A stretch of 14,722 nucleotides of DNA from Clostridiaceae bacterium (GTDB lineage Bacteria; Bacillota; Clostridia; Acetivibrionales; DUMC01): contig JAAZDH010000283.1 in NCBI GenBank assembly GCA_012512865.1, positions 1 through 14,722 on the forward strand. The letters are read 5' to 3'. Position 1 is the first letter of the stretch. Each line of letters opens with the position of its first letter. Below the pieces are notes generated by a model that saw nothing but the letters and a program-made list of their open reading frames with translations, was not told where the DNA came from and ran no database searches. Below are positions 1 through 7,294 of this stretch, piece by piece. Position numbers and translations under genes: made by a program.

Positions 1-780
1 GGAGCCGGCGTTTTGACGGTATCAATATTTTTGCTGAATTTAACAAGGTTTTCAGCAGCCTTTTTAATCTCTCCCGCTCCCATTTTTTATTTCTACCGCC
101 GCCCAGCGTTCGTCTTTCAGTTGAATTATTGCATCAACCTTAAAGTTAAGCTGGTCCCGGTAGTGATAAACAGAACCATCCAGGCTGTCTGCATAAATCT
201 GCAAATCCCGTATGCACAATGACTCAAAAAGATATCCGAATGTTTTAAAATCACTCAACAATCTTCTGCTGTCGGCACGGAGGGCGGCTGCAGCAATAGA
301 GGGGGCCGTAAAGTGCCGCTTGCCGGTAGTACGAATAGCGTGCTTGGAACGCAAGTGCGGGCTCCAGGCAGGAAGATCCTCAATTACATATAGTTTCTTC
401 ATTGCAGAAATATAACTGCTTATTGTTTTATAAGACAGCCCTTTATCGTTTGAAGCCAGGTCGCGCAGCAATGTTTGCGTATTTGCCGTCGCCGAAATAT
501 TCCGGGAAATTGAGCGAAGCAGCGCATATTTTTCGTTCTCTTCCACTACGGCTTCCGGCCAGCCACCTCGTGTGAGAATAATAGCGATACGTTCGATAGT
601 CAATTTGCTTTCTCCGAACATATCCTTTTTGCCATCAAACAAGTCTCTCAGCGAAATTTCCCCCGTGGATTCACCCGATTCAAACAATGACATCGTAGTA
701 ATCGGATGAATACCCTTCTGGTTGACAAAAGGTTGTCTTATATGCTGTCGAAAGAAGCTCTTACCTGCCATACCGCTCAT
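1..780 (-). pseudogene. DUF4143 ATPase remnant, 5'-truncated, frameshifted
   Basis: This is the C-terminal part of an AAA-ATPase/DUF4143 protein, a family with an N-terminal P-loop ATPase domain and a C-terminal nuclease-like domain. The open frame 64-780 has the family marks MSLFESGEST (minus strand, near 690) and AAVEIKNG at its end. No Walker A or B region is present: homology starts at about 710, and the gene overlaps the end of the upstream M56-SBP gene by 20 bp. The frame stops just after VEIK. In the next frame, from about 88 down to the window edge, the expected continuation is visible (GEIKKAAENLV, then FSKNIDTVKTPA). The shift lies in a run of six A on the minus strand (83-88 on the plus strand); five would restore the frame. 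There is no good ribosome binding site before the ATG at 780. I call it a decayed gene that continues beyond base 1. A sequencing error could explain the shift but not the missing ATPase domain. Confidence 0.8.
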
Positions 781-3394
781 TTAATTTTCCATAGTATTCT
801 ACAATCTTGTCCACACCTGCTTCCTTCTGTTTTTCCCTAAGCTCCTCCGGAGTTATAACAAAGTGTCCGGAATCTATATATTCAAAGAATTTTACCATAT
901 TATCATAATATTTATCCAATATGCCATCCAGATATTTTTGCATATTACTAATCTCTTCCTGCCATTCTTTATCTTTTATGAAATCTTCGATAAGCTCATC
1001 TGCGCTCATACCATAAGTTTCCATCATCAATTCCTCGGATGTAATAACATTCTTTAAACTTGCATCAAGCAGTACCTTACGATATTCATTTGTTTCTACA
1101 AGCGAGCTTCTTTCAAATTTACAATTCTTAAAAAATTCAGCTCCCATCAAGGACCACTTTTGCAAAGGAGCCGCATTTGAGGGAAAATAAATACTATCGC
1201 CTGCGAGTTCATAGTTTTTATCCTGGATACCATACATAAACAGGTCATAGTTTTCCTGTGAGCTGTGCAGCCATTCCACGAACATCAGCACTCTTTCGGG
1301 ATTTTTGCTGTATTTGCTGATAACAAGCCCTTGTGAATATACCGGAAGTTCATGAGTCGAGTCCATATAGAGAGGATAAATACCATATTCAAATTTCCCC
1401 GGGCTTGCCAGTTTGAAATAATCATTAATGTCTCTTATAGCCAGCAGCAAGGATGCAAGTTCACCAGAATGCAAACGAGTATAATAATCAAATTTTGAAA
1501 CATCTTCGACCACATATCCATTATCTTTCCAGTTTTTAAGAAGGTTATATGAGTCTATAAACTCACTTAAATCAACTATTGGATAAACGGAAAGCTGCTT
1601 GCTGGTAATTTTTGAATAGAACCATGAAGCAAAATTTGAATAATAGCCATTACCCTTAATATATACGTCAAAAAATTTACTTGAATAAACAAAGCCGGGT
1701 AAGACCCCTTGTTCATTTTCCTTTACTTCTTTTAAAAAATTACCGTATTTCTCCAGTGTCTTAAAGCCATTTGCCGAATATTTTGAAACCAGGTCTTTTC
1801 TTGCCACGATGCAGGCCCTGGGACAATCAAAATAATTCCATGGTATCATATATTGCCTGCCATTGACAGTTACCGACTTGAGGAGTATTTGACCCGCTTC
1901 GGTGGATTTAAGCTGCTCGTAGTATTTAGGTGCATATTGAGGAAACAGAACGGAAATATCCATGGCAATACCTTCTTGTACATGTTCCCGCGTCTCATAA
2001 CTTGTAAAAGCGTCCACGGCTTCACCCGAGTTTATTAGTTTTTTAAGCTTATCTTCATATTCTTCATAAGGTATCCAATGAAAAACAGGCGTTATTTTCA
2101 GAGAATCCTCCAGCTTTTTCGAAATTTCCATTAATATGTCTTCCATTTCATTTTCAGGGGTGTTGTTATTATAACCCCTTGTATAAAAATGGATGTTTAC
2201 AGGCTCAAAACTAACAGCCATGTAAGGTTCATCGGTTTTTTTCTCATTGCTAAGCCCCGTACATCCTACTATAATTACCATAAGAATGGCAATTATACTC
2301 CATCCAAGCTTATGCCCGGCAACACCGGCTATTCTTTTTATTCTGTCCTTTAACCTTTTTCCATTCACGACCATGCCGCTTGATATGACCAAGCCATTGC
2401 TCCCGGTACTGCAAGCCAGCTTCAGAAGTGTCCTTCCATAAGTATATTTATCGCCTGACATATGCCTTAATACCTGGGAGTCACATAAAAGCTCATTATC
2501 ATGCCTCATCATGGAAAAAGCAATATGTACCAGAGGGTTAAACCAATGCAAGCCGCTTATCACCATGGAAAGCAAATTTAAAATATTATCTTTTTTTCTA
2601 TAGTGCGTAAATTCGTGAATCAATATACACCAGAACTCCGAATCTGAAAGCATGCTTATCATATTTTTGGGGATTAGTATTACAGGATTAAATAATCCGT
2701 ATATGCATGGTTCTTCTACTGCACCGGTTTCATACAACATAACGGGTTTTCTTATATTGAGTTGTTTTCTGCATAGTTCGGCTACATGACAAATTCTTTC
2801 ATCGACAATAAGCTTTTTGTCAGTTATCTTCCTGTAGAATTTAATATTATAAAAAACGATGCATGAATAAAAAGCCAGCAGTCCAATGGCCCATAATATT
2901 ACGAACAAGTATAGTATCAGCGGTGTTTTCGGCTGGTAACTTATATTATGCCCGGAAATGCTTAACCTGGAATCAATAACTTCGCTTGCAGCTGATGCTT
3001 CAGAAGACCGTGAATCAATGTGTGTATCCGTGTGCATATTATTGTAATGCATATCCCGGTTTTGCCCGCTGTTTTCCTCAGAATAACCTGGTTCATTGTA
3101 CTGTAATTTTCTGATGTAGGCTTTTGACTTTTCAATCGCATTTTCAACACTCTCACTGGCAATAATAGCGCTTTGTATTGTATTTGCCGGAATGTCAAAA
3201 ATATTAAACATGCTGGTATTGGTTTGAGGCGCCCAGGGCAGAATAAGCCTGATAGTTACAATCGTCCAGAGCACCATATACCATCTTGCATTAATTTTAT
3301 CTTTAAAAAACTTTCTTAATAGTATTACAATCAGGATAATCAAGGATGCCTTTAAAGAAGATTGTATTAACCAATTAAAAAACTCCCAGCACAT
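761..3394 (-). CDS. M56 (BlaR1-like) metalloprotease fused to extracellular solute-binding domain
   Basis: The 877-residue protein has two parts. Residues 1 to about 380 have BlaR1/MecR1 architecture: membrane segments near 8-27, 39-54, 158-183 and 363-378, with a cytoplasmic zinc protease domain between the third and fourth. The zinc motif HEFTH is at 260-264 and the distal ligand region NELLCD at 300-305. Residues from about 395 to 877 form an outside domain resembling an ABC solute-binding protein, and the C-terminus (EKQKEAGVDKIVEYYGKLNE, about 853-872 with its first R omitted) resembles the DUF3502 tail of large binding proteins for oligosaccharides or similar ligands. In BlaR1 the outside domain is a penicillin sensor; here a binding protein takes that place, so I infer a soluble-ligand sensor that triggers BlaI cleavage. 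The last membrane segment ends in VIIVGC (Cys378), a lipobox-like sequence. The ATG at 3394 lies 5 nt after the blaI stop, with AAGGAGG inside the end of blaI. No permease gene is adjacent. Confidence 0.9.
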   Translation of the reverse strand: MCWEFFNWLIQSSLKASLIILIVILLRKFFKDKINARWYMVLWTIVTIRLILPWAPQTNTSMFNIFDIPANTIQSAIIASESVENAIEKSKAYIRKLQYNEPGYSEENSGQNRDMHYNNMHTDTHIDSRSSEASAASEVIDSRLSISGHNISYQPKTPLILYLFVILWAIGLLAFYSCIVFYNIKFYRKITDKKLIVDERICHVAELCRKQLNIRKPVMLYETGAVEEPCIYGLFNPVILIPKNMISMLSDSEFWCILIHEFTHYRKKDNILNLLSMVISGLHWFNPLVHIAFSMMRHDNELLCDSQVLRHMSGDKYTYGRTLLKLACSTGSNGLVISSGMVVNGKRLKDRIKRIAGVAGHKLGWSIIAILMVIIVGCTGLSNEKKTDEPYMAVSFEPVNIHFYTRGYNNNTPENEMEDILMEISKKLEDSLKITPVFHWIPYEEYEDKLKKLINSGEAVDAFTSYETREHVQEGIAMDISVLFPQYAPKYYEQLKSTEAGQILLKSVTVNGRQYMIPWNYFDCPRACIVARKDLVSKYSANGFKTLEKYGNFLKEVKENEQGVLPGFVYSSKFFDVYIKGNGYYSNFASWFYSKITSKQLSVYPIVDLSEFIDSYNLLKNWKDNGYVVEDVSKFDYYTRLHSGELASLLLAIRDINDYFKLASPGKFEYGIYPLYMDSTHELPVYSQGLVISKYSKNPERVLMFVEWLHSSQENYDLFMYGIQDKNYELAGDSIYFPSNAAPLQKWSLMGAEFFKNCKFERSSLVETNEYRKVLLDASLKNVITSEELMMETYGMSADELIEDFIKDKEWQEEISNMQKYLDGILDKYYDNMVKFFEYIDSGHFVITPEELREKQKEAGVDKIVEYYGKLNERYGR

Positions 3395-3399
3395 GGCAG

Positions 3400-3798
3400 T
3401 TATTCCTCCTTATTCTTACTGGATTCCAGGATATTTATAAGCTCATCAATTTCCTCGCGGGTCAGTTCATTTTTTTTCACGAAACTCGATAACATGGAAC
3501 TTATTGCACCGTTATAAAACTTTTTCAGAAAAATGTTTGTTTCATTTCGAATGCACTGTTCGCGTTTTAGAATGGGATAATAATAGTAAATTCTTTTATC
3601 ATTCTTATCTACTTCATATCCTGCAACTTTCTTTTTTACCAGCCTGCCTATAAGTGTCTTAATAGTTTTTTCACTCCAATTTGTTTCCATCTCAAGCTGC
3701 TTTACAATATCCTGGGAAGTGGCCTTCTCTTTATCCCATATTACATTCATTACCCGCCATTCAGCATCTGATATTCTTGAAGATTTAGATGTATCCAT
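3400..3798 (-). CDS. blaI: BlaI/MecI-family repressor
   Basis: A 132-residue winged-helix repressor of the BlaI/MecI/CopY family. These proteins bind TACA-NN-TGTA operators as dimers and are inactivated by cleavage when the partner M56 protease senses its signal. The family start (ISDAEWRVMNVIWDKEKATS, residues 9-28), the recognition region WSEKTIKTLIGRLVKKK (41-57) and the C-terminal dimerisation helices are all present. SSF near residues 104-106 falls at the place where staphylococcal BlaI is cut before a Phe. The open frame runs upstream to 3921, but the ATG at 3798 is chosen because AGGAGA lies 7 nt before it, family homology begins there, and the longer version would overlap the promoter and both operators. 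It is the first gene of a two-gene operon with the M56-SBP sensor. The symbol denotes the family only; no beta-lactamase gene is seen here. Confidence 0.93.
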   Translation of the reverse strand: MDTSKSSRISDAEWRVMNVIWDKEKATSQDIVKQLEMETNWSEKTIKTLIGRLVKKKVAGYEVDKNDKRIYYYYPILKREQCIRNETNIFLKKFYNGAISSMLSSFVKKNELTREEIDELINILESSKNKEE

Positions 3799-3821
3799 TA
3801 ATATCTCTCCTATTATTAATT

Positions 3822-3837
3822 GATTACAAGTGTAATC
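3822..3837. promoter_or_regulatory. BlaI operator 2 (after the transcript start)
   Basis: GATTACAAGTGTAATC is a dyad with perfect 7-bp arms around AG and the same TACA-NN-TGTA core. Its centre is 27 bp from the centre of operator 1. The two-operator layout is typical of bla/mec-type autoregulated promoters. Confidence 0.85.
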
Positions 3838-3847
3838 CTTTAATAAA

Positions 3848-3876
3848 ATATTACAATTGTAATTGAATTTTGTCAA
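3848..3876 (-). promoter_or_regulatory. Promoter of the blaI / M56-SBP operon
   Basis: On the minus strand TTGACA (3876-3871) and TAATAT (3853-3848) are separated by exactly 17 nt, close to a perfect sigma-A promoter. The predicted transcript start is near 3841, about 43 nt before the blaI ATG. The spacer and -10 box are covered by an operator, and a second operator lies just after the start site. Confidence 0.85.
3850..3863. promoter_or_regulatory. BlaI operator 1 (in promoter spacer/-10)
   Basis: ATTACAATTGTAAT is a perfect 14-bp palindrome with the TACA-NN-TGTA core known for BlaI/MecI operators. It overlaps the -10 box, so a bound repressor would block RNA polymerase. Confidence 0.85.
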
Positions 3877-3953
3877 GAGTTCTTGGAAAATTTTATTGTT
3901 TTGACAGGCTGGAGCAATCATATTTATATTGGTCTTGCTAAGCTTGGTATGTT

Positions 3954-4727
3954 TTACTCTAACATTTTCCGGTATTCGGAAGGAGAAACGCCCACTTTCT
4001 CTTTAAATAATCTTGCAGAATGGCCGCTATAATTCATGTTGCAGGCAGCGAAGGCCTGGCTGATGGAAAGGTTAGTATCCAGGAGTTTCTCCTTCAATTT
4101 TTTAATTTTATAATTGATATAATACTCATGGGGAGTCATGCCGGTATGCTTCTTAAACAGCTTGGCGAAATGGGCCCTGCTGAGGCGCACCGCCTTGGCC
4201 GTCGCGCTCAAATCAAAAGGCTCCAGCCAATGTGTTTCTATGTATTCCTTGGCCCTGGTAATTTCGTCATTGCCTCGATAAACCCTCCTGTTAATCAATA
4301 ATGCCGCCACGTACACCACCTGGTTTTTATCATTCAAAATAGGGAATAACGTGATGTCCTGGTATACAGCTTCTAAATCTAAATCTTTTACGCCGTAACG
4401 CTCAGCAATATTTTCCAGGGGTACCCTGATATCATGGAAAACTACGGTTTCTCCCTTGAATGCCCGCTTTACCTTGGGCATTTGGCCCGAGGCGATAATA
4501 TATGGGTCCACAAATATATTGTATTTCCCGACAACCATGTCTGGGCTAATAACTTTATATTCAGCCAGCATGGCCTTATTCACCATCACGGATGTTCCAT
4601 CCAGGGCATAAATCTGGATAGGATACGGAAAGCACTCAATGACCTTGGCAAGCAATTCCTCTTTATCAAAAAGCATTTGAAATGATTTTGCCATACCCTG
4701 ATATGCATCTTCTGCCTGGTTTCTCAT
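3954..4727 (-). CDS. PAS-AraC family transcription regulator
   Basis: A 257-residue cytoplasmic regulator. Residues about 25-148 form a PAS-like sensor domain (CFPYPIQIYALDG near its start, YVAALLINRRVY at its end). Residues about 155-257 are an AraC/XylS DNA-binding domain with two helix-turn-helix units, one around FDLSATAKAVRLSRAHFAKL (171-190) and one around SISQAFAACNMNYSGHSARL (221-240), closing with VSPSEYRKML. The start at 4727 is preferred over the upstream ATG at 4748 because AAGGGGG stands 7 nt before it. It is very close in sequence to the second PAS-AraC gene here, so the two arose by duplication. The ligand and target genes cannot be read from the sequence. It has its own promoter and is probably a single transcription unit. 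Confidence 0.9.
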   Translation of the reverse strand: MRNQAEDAYQGMAKSFQMLFDKEELLAKVIECFPYPIQIYALDGTSVMVNKAMLAEYKVISPDMVVGKYNIFVDPYIIASGQMPKVKRAFKGETVVFHDIRVPLENIAERYGVKDLDLEAVYQDITLFPILNDKNQVVYVAALLINRRVYRGNDEITRAKEYIETHWLEPFDLSATAKAVRLSRAHFAKLFKKHTGMTPHEYYINYKIKKLKEKLLDTNLSISQAFAACNMNYSGHSARLFKEKVGVSPSEYRKMLE

Positions 4728-4786
4728 GAAATGCCCCCTTGCCAGCATAAATCATTTCTCATATCGCGTAAGTATTTCTAATAATT

Positions 4787-4815
4787 ATTGTATCCTAATT
4801 TGGGGAAATTTTCAA
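4787..4815 (-). promoter_or_regulatory. Promoter of the first PAS-AraC gene
   Basis: Minus-strand TTGAAA (4815-4810) and TACAAT (4792-4787) with a 17-nt spacer. The predicted start is near 4780, about 50 nt before the ATG at 4727. The promoter begins only about 25 nt after the stop of the PAS-only gene. Confidence 0.65.
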
Positions 4816-4840
4816 GATTTTTGTTTTCCTTATTTATCAA

Positions 4841-5329
4841 TCATGGCATAAACATGATCACACCATGGGTGATTTCAGCATCATTTGCCGGAACAGGGAA
4901 GACAACTGCTCTATTGAAACGGCCGGTTTGTTGTGCACTTTGCCCTGTATTTTCAGAAAACATGGAAAAAGGGTTCTTTAAATTTTTCAAAAAAAAGGTA
5001 TCCCCGGCAAAGACCCTTGTAATAGCTACAGCCAGTTGGGTATCGTCAATTTTGTACTTAAGAATCCGGGCACCTTCTTTTCCGGCATTCTCAAACAGCC
5101 TTTTTGTTTCCGCCGCAAAAGCCTTATTCGTAATAGCCAGCGTATACCGGGGCGTAAATATAGCAATAGGATAAGGTAAAAAATCAATAATTTGAGAAAA
5201 CAGACCGTTATTGGCAATGAGCGATTGGAATTTTCTTATCATTTGACCTTGGATCCCTGTTTCTTCCTTCAGTATTTTTTGTACCTCTGCCAGCTCATCA
5301 AGTAACCGTTCCTTCGTTTTATCATCCAT
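4841..5329 (-). CDS. Stand-alone PAS-domain protein
   Basis: A 162-residue soluble protein with a helical, probably coiled-coil N-terminus (about 1-36, rich in K, E and L), then one PAS-like domain (about 42-162) and nothing after it. The PAS part aligns with the sensor domains of the two flanking AraC regulators: LPYPIAIF (51-58) with FPYPIQIF, ITRVFAGDTFFLKN with VKQVLKGKTVYLTD, and AVVFPV near the end with ITCFPL. The DNA-binding domain is absent and the frame ends cleanly, so this is either a reduced paralogue or a dedicated sensor/partner. I infer it could form mixed dimers with the flanking regulators. The ATG at 5329 is chosen because GGAGAGGAG lies 8 nt upstream; the ATG at 5386 has no ribosome binding site. 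A sequence-only comparison cannot say what it binds. Confidence 0.8.
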   Translation of the reverse strand: MDDKTKERLLDELAEVQKILKEETGIQGQMIRKFQSLIANNGLFSQIIDFLPYPIAIFTPRYTLAITNKAFAAETKRLFENAGKEGARILKYKIDDTQLAVAITRVFAGDTFFLKNLKNPFSMFSENTGQSAQQTGRFNRAVVFPVPANDAEITHGVIMFMP

Positions 5330-5429
5330 AAGAATACTCCTCTCCATCCGACCTAGGATATTTCCCAAAGTAAAATTCATGTTCAAAGCTGCAATTCATG
5401 TTTAATCCCGCTTTTTTTTACATTTTTAA

Positions 5430-5458
5430 CTCATATTTTAATAGCCGGTTGATTACAA
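5430..5458 (-). promoter_or_regulatory. Possible promoter of the PAS-only gene
   Basis: Minus-strand TTGTAA (5458-5453), 17-nt spacer, TATGAG (5435-5430). The -10 is only moderate and the surrounding DNA is AT-rich, so chance similarity is possible. Confidence 0.4.
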
Positions 5459-5528
5459 TGATAGGTTAAATATGCTTATAAACAGTACAAAAAATGTTAT
5501 TCTTTTAAAAAAGTTATTTCAATAGGAA

Positions 5529-6326
5529 CTATTCGTTTTGTTTTAACATTTTCCGGTATTCAGACGGAGAAACGCCAACCTTATCCCTGAATAATTTTGC
5601 AGAATGGCCGTTATAATCCATGTTGCATGCGGTAAAAGCTTGACCGACAGAAAGATTGGAATCAAGGAGCTTCTCCTTCAACTTGTTGATTTTGTAGTTA
5701 ATATAATACTCACGAGGCGTTATGCCAGTATGCTTTTTGAATAGCTTTGAGAACTGTGCTTTGCTAAGGCACGCAGCCTTGGCCGTTGCACTCAAGTCAA
5801 AAGGCTCAAGCCAATGGGTTTCCATGTATTCCTTGGCCCGTGTAATTTCCTCTCTTCCCTGGTATACTTTTTTAAAGATAAAAAGGGCAGCAAAGTATTC
5901 GACCTCTCCTTCAGTGTTCAATAAAGGAAAACATGTTATGTCCGAGCTTATCATTTGGATATCCCGGTCTACAACATTAAAGTAGCGGATTAGGTCCTGG
6001 TAAGGTGCATTGAAATCGGTAAGATATACGGTCTTGCCTTTCAATACCTGTTTTACCTGGTCCATAACACCAAGCTTCTGCACGACAGGATCCTCAAAAA
6101 CATTGTATTTTCCCACGTGGGATTCAACGCTCCTTATACCTATCATTTCCAGTGCAGCCTTGTTAATCAGCCTTGCAGTCCCATCAATGGAAAATATTTG
6201 TATCGGATAGGGAAAACACTCGATTACTTTCGCCAGCAGTTCCTTTTTCTCAAAAAGCGACTGAAATGATTTTGCCAAGCTATTCTGCATATCATTAACT
6301 TGATTATCGTCAACCTGGTTTTTCAT
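5529..6326 (-). CDS. PAS-AraC family transcription regulator, paralogue
   Basis: A 265-residue paralogue of the regulator at 3954-4727. The PAS-like domain spans about 32-155 (CFPYPIQIFSIDG at 37-49, EYFAALFIFKKVY at 143-155). The AraC DNA-binding domain spans about 160-262 and is nearly identical to that of its paralogue, with LEPFDLSATAKA, LFKKHTGITPREYYINYKI and GVSPSEYRKML. The sensor halves differ much more than the DNA-binding halves, which suggests similar target sites but different input signals (inference). The start ATG at 6326 has a weak ribosome binding site (GGTGG, about 6 nt away). A promoter-like sequence lies about 245 nt upstream, giving a long untranslated leader. No sugar-use or other obvious target gene is next to it except the peptide importer further right. 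Confidence 0.9.
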   Translation of the reverse strand: MKNQVDDNQVNDMQNSLAKSFQSLFEKKELLAKVIECFPYPIQIFSIDGTARLINKAALEMIGIRSVESHVGKYNVFEDPVVQKLGVMDQVKQVLKGKTVYLTDFNAPYQDLIRYFNVVDRDIQMISSDITCFPLLNTEGEVEYFAALFIFKKVYQGREEITRAKEYMETHWLEPFDLSATAKAACLSKAQFSKLFKKHTGITPREYYINYKINKLKEKLLDSNLSVGQAFTACNMDYNGHSAKLFRDKVGVSPSEYRKMLKQNE

Positions 6327-6570
6327 GCATTACCACCAACTTTTAGTTGCCATCTTCCCGTTTAGACTTATCCCTTTTGCCGAAATGCAACAATAGCTTT
6401 AGAAAAAGTGGTAACGTGATTAAATGGCTAATTCAATTATCTACTAGCGGGCGACATTTTACAATAATATTGAGTAAAGATAACTGAGAAGTTGCTATAA
6501 GCAATATGACTCTATCAGCTATCCAAATCAGCTTTCAAACCAGGGAAATAATAATAGATAATCTTTTTGG

Positions 6571-6598
6571 ATTATACAAGCCCATAGGGATTTGGCAA
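6571..6598 (-). promoter_or_regulatory. Possible promoter of the second PAS-AraC gene
   Basis: Minus-strand TTGCCA (6598-6593), 16-nt spacer, perfect TATAAT (6576-6571). It would give a 5' leader of about 240 nt. The 310-nt spacer 6327-6636 holds this promoter, a small TTGCT/AGCAA hairpin near 6493-6505 and no open frame I can support. Confidence 0.5.
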
Positions 6599-6636
6599 AA
6601 CTAATCGCGGAATGCCCATCTCATGATAAGGAAAGG

Positions 6637-6656
6637 AGAGAGACGGCTGTCTCTCT
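6637..6656 (-). terminator. Hairpin at the end of the 130-residue gene
   Basis: A perfect 8-bp stem (AGAGAGAC / GTCTCTCT) with a 4-nt loop. Its first base pairs overlap the stop codon of the minus-strand gene. On the minus strand it is followed by a pyrimidine-rich but not pure T stretch (CCTTTCCTT), and on the plus strand by ATTTTA. It is likely a weak intrinsic terminator or a 3'-end stabilising hairpin. Confidence 0.5.
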
Positions 6657-7047
6657 ATTTTATGCGTTTAATTTTAAGCCGCTTTCTTTTTTGTTCACGC
6701 AGTTTCTTCTCTTGTTGAAGCTGCTTTCTTTTCTGCTTCAGCATTTCAATATTCAAATTAAGAAGGGGAGTTATAAACTTCCTGTTTCTCTCTTCGAGAA
6801 AGCTTTCCAGCTCGTCGGGCGTCATATCCTTTATGGCTTCCTTAAATGATACTGCTTTTATTCCCTTTTTCCTAAGTTCTTCAATTTCTTTATTCATTAT
6901 TTCTTCAGATTCCTTTTCCATCGCGTCAAGCGCAGCATTTACAGCATCAATTTCATTATCATGTTCCGAAAGAATCATGACAGCCAAATGTTTACCATAA
7001 TTTGTAGGAATAATACTGTATTTGTGCCCTATTGGTTTAATCTCCAT
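6655..7047 (-). CDS. Basic coiled-coil protein of unknown function
   Basis: A 130-residue protein I do not recognise. The first 25 residues or so (IKPIGHKYSIIPTNYGKHLA) look like a small folded segment. Residues about 30-90 are charged and helical (ALDAMEKESEEIMNKEIEEL), and the last 30 residues are extremely basic (for example KQKRKQLQQEKKLREQKRKR), suggesting nucleic-acid binding or a coiled coil. There is no signal peptide and no membrane segment. The start is firm: AGGAGGT lies 8 nt before the ATG at 7047. It is the first and only gene after the SAM-I riboswitch on this strand, with no convincing promoter between the riboswitch terminator and the ATG, so it should be expressed when SAM is low. 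A methionine or SAM role is an inference from this context alone. Confidence 0.7.
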   Translation of the reverse strand: MEIKPIGHKYSIIPTNYGKHLAVMILSEHDNEIDAVNAALDAMEKESEEIMNKEIEELRKKGIKAVSFKEAIKDMTPDELESFLEERNRKFITPLLNLNIEMLKQKRKQLQQEKKLREQKRKRLKIKRIK

Positions 7048-7126
7048 ACAGCATACCTCCTGCTTTTTATTTTTTAGATTTCATAGACACAAAATGAACG
7101 TAAAACTTTTTTAGATGCAAACCCAT

Positions 7127-7163
7127 TAAAAAAGCCTTCCTGCCGTAACCAGACAAGAAGGCT
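7127..7163 (-). terminator. Riboswitch terminator (S-box expression platform)
   Basis: On the minus strand the arms AGCCTTCTTG (7163-7154) and CAGGAAGGCT (7142-7133) pair over 10 bp with one G-U pair, around an 11-nt loop, and are followed by six T. The sequence CCTTCTTGTC (7161-7152), mostly in the 5' arm, can instead pair over 10 positions with GATAAGGAGG (7203-7194), which contains the 3' strand of riboswitch helix P1. This is a mutually exclusive terminator/antiterminator pair. Confidence 0.9.
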
Positions 7164-7182
7164 ATAATACACTCATTAGCAT
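7162..7182 (-). other. Possible 6-codon leader ORF inside the riboswitch platform
   Basis: Minus-strand ATG CTA ATG AGT GTA TTA TAG would encode MLMSVL. A full AAGGAGG (7200-7194) lies 11 nt upstream, but it is also part of P1 and the antiterminator. The stop codon overlaps the first bases of the terminator stem. It may be chance, because the ribosome-binding-like sequence also has a structural role. Confidence 0.25.
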
Positions 7183-7197
7183 CACTATTGGCACCTC

Positions 7198-7294
7198 CTT
7201 ATCGGTGTTGGCTTTACCACCTTGCAGCTTTACAGTTTCACTGCAGGTTGGTGCAGGGTCATTGAGCCAACTCTCTACCCTGGCTCTTGATAAG
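7198..7294 (-). ncRNA. SAM-I (S-box) riboswitch aptamer
   Basis: Minus-strand RNA with the S-box layout. Helix P1 is CTTATC (7294-7289) with GATAAG (7203-7198). After CAAGAG, helix P2 is AGGGT/ACCCT, enclosing a loop with TTGGCT and followed by the conserved CAACC. Helix P3 runs between CCTGCAG and CTGCAAGG, and helix P4 is GGTG/CACC. The loop TTGGCT is exactly complementary to AGCCAA in the P3-P4 region, giving the family's pseudoknot. Binding of S-adenosylmethionine stabilises P1, which frees the terminator downstream; without ligand the antiterminator forms. S-boxes normally precede methionine, cysteine or SAM synthesis and transport genes. Here the next gene is the basic coiled-coil protein at 6655-7047. 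Confidence 0.92.

Noticed and set aside
3799..3921. Longer BlaI start at 3921
   Set aside because: The extension would overlap the promoter and both operators, and the ATG at 3798 has a good ribosome binding site and the family N-terminus.
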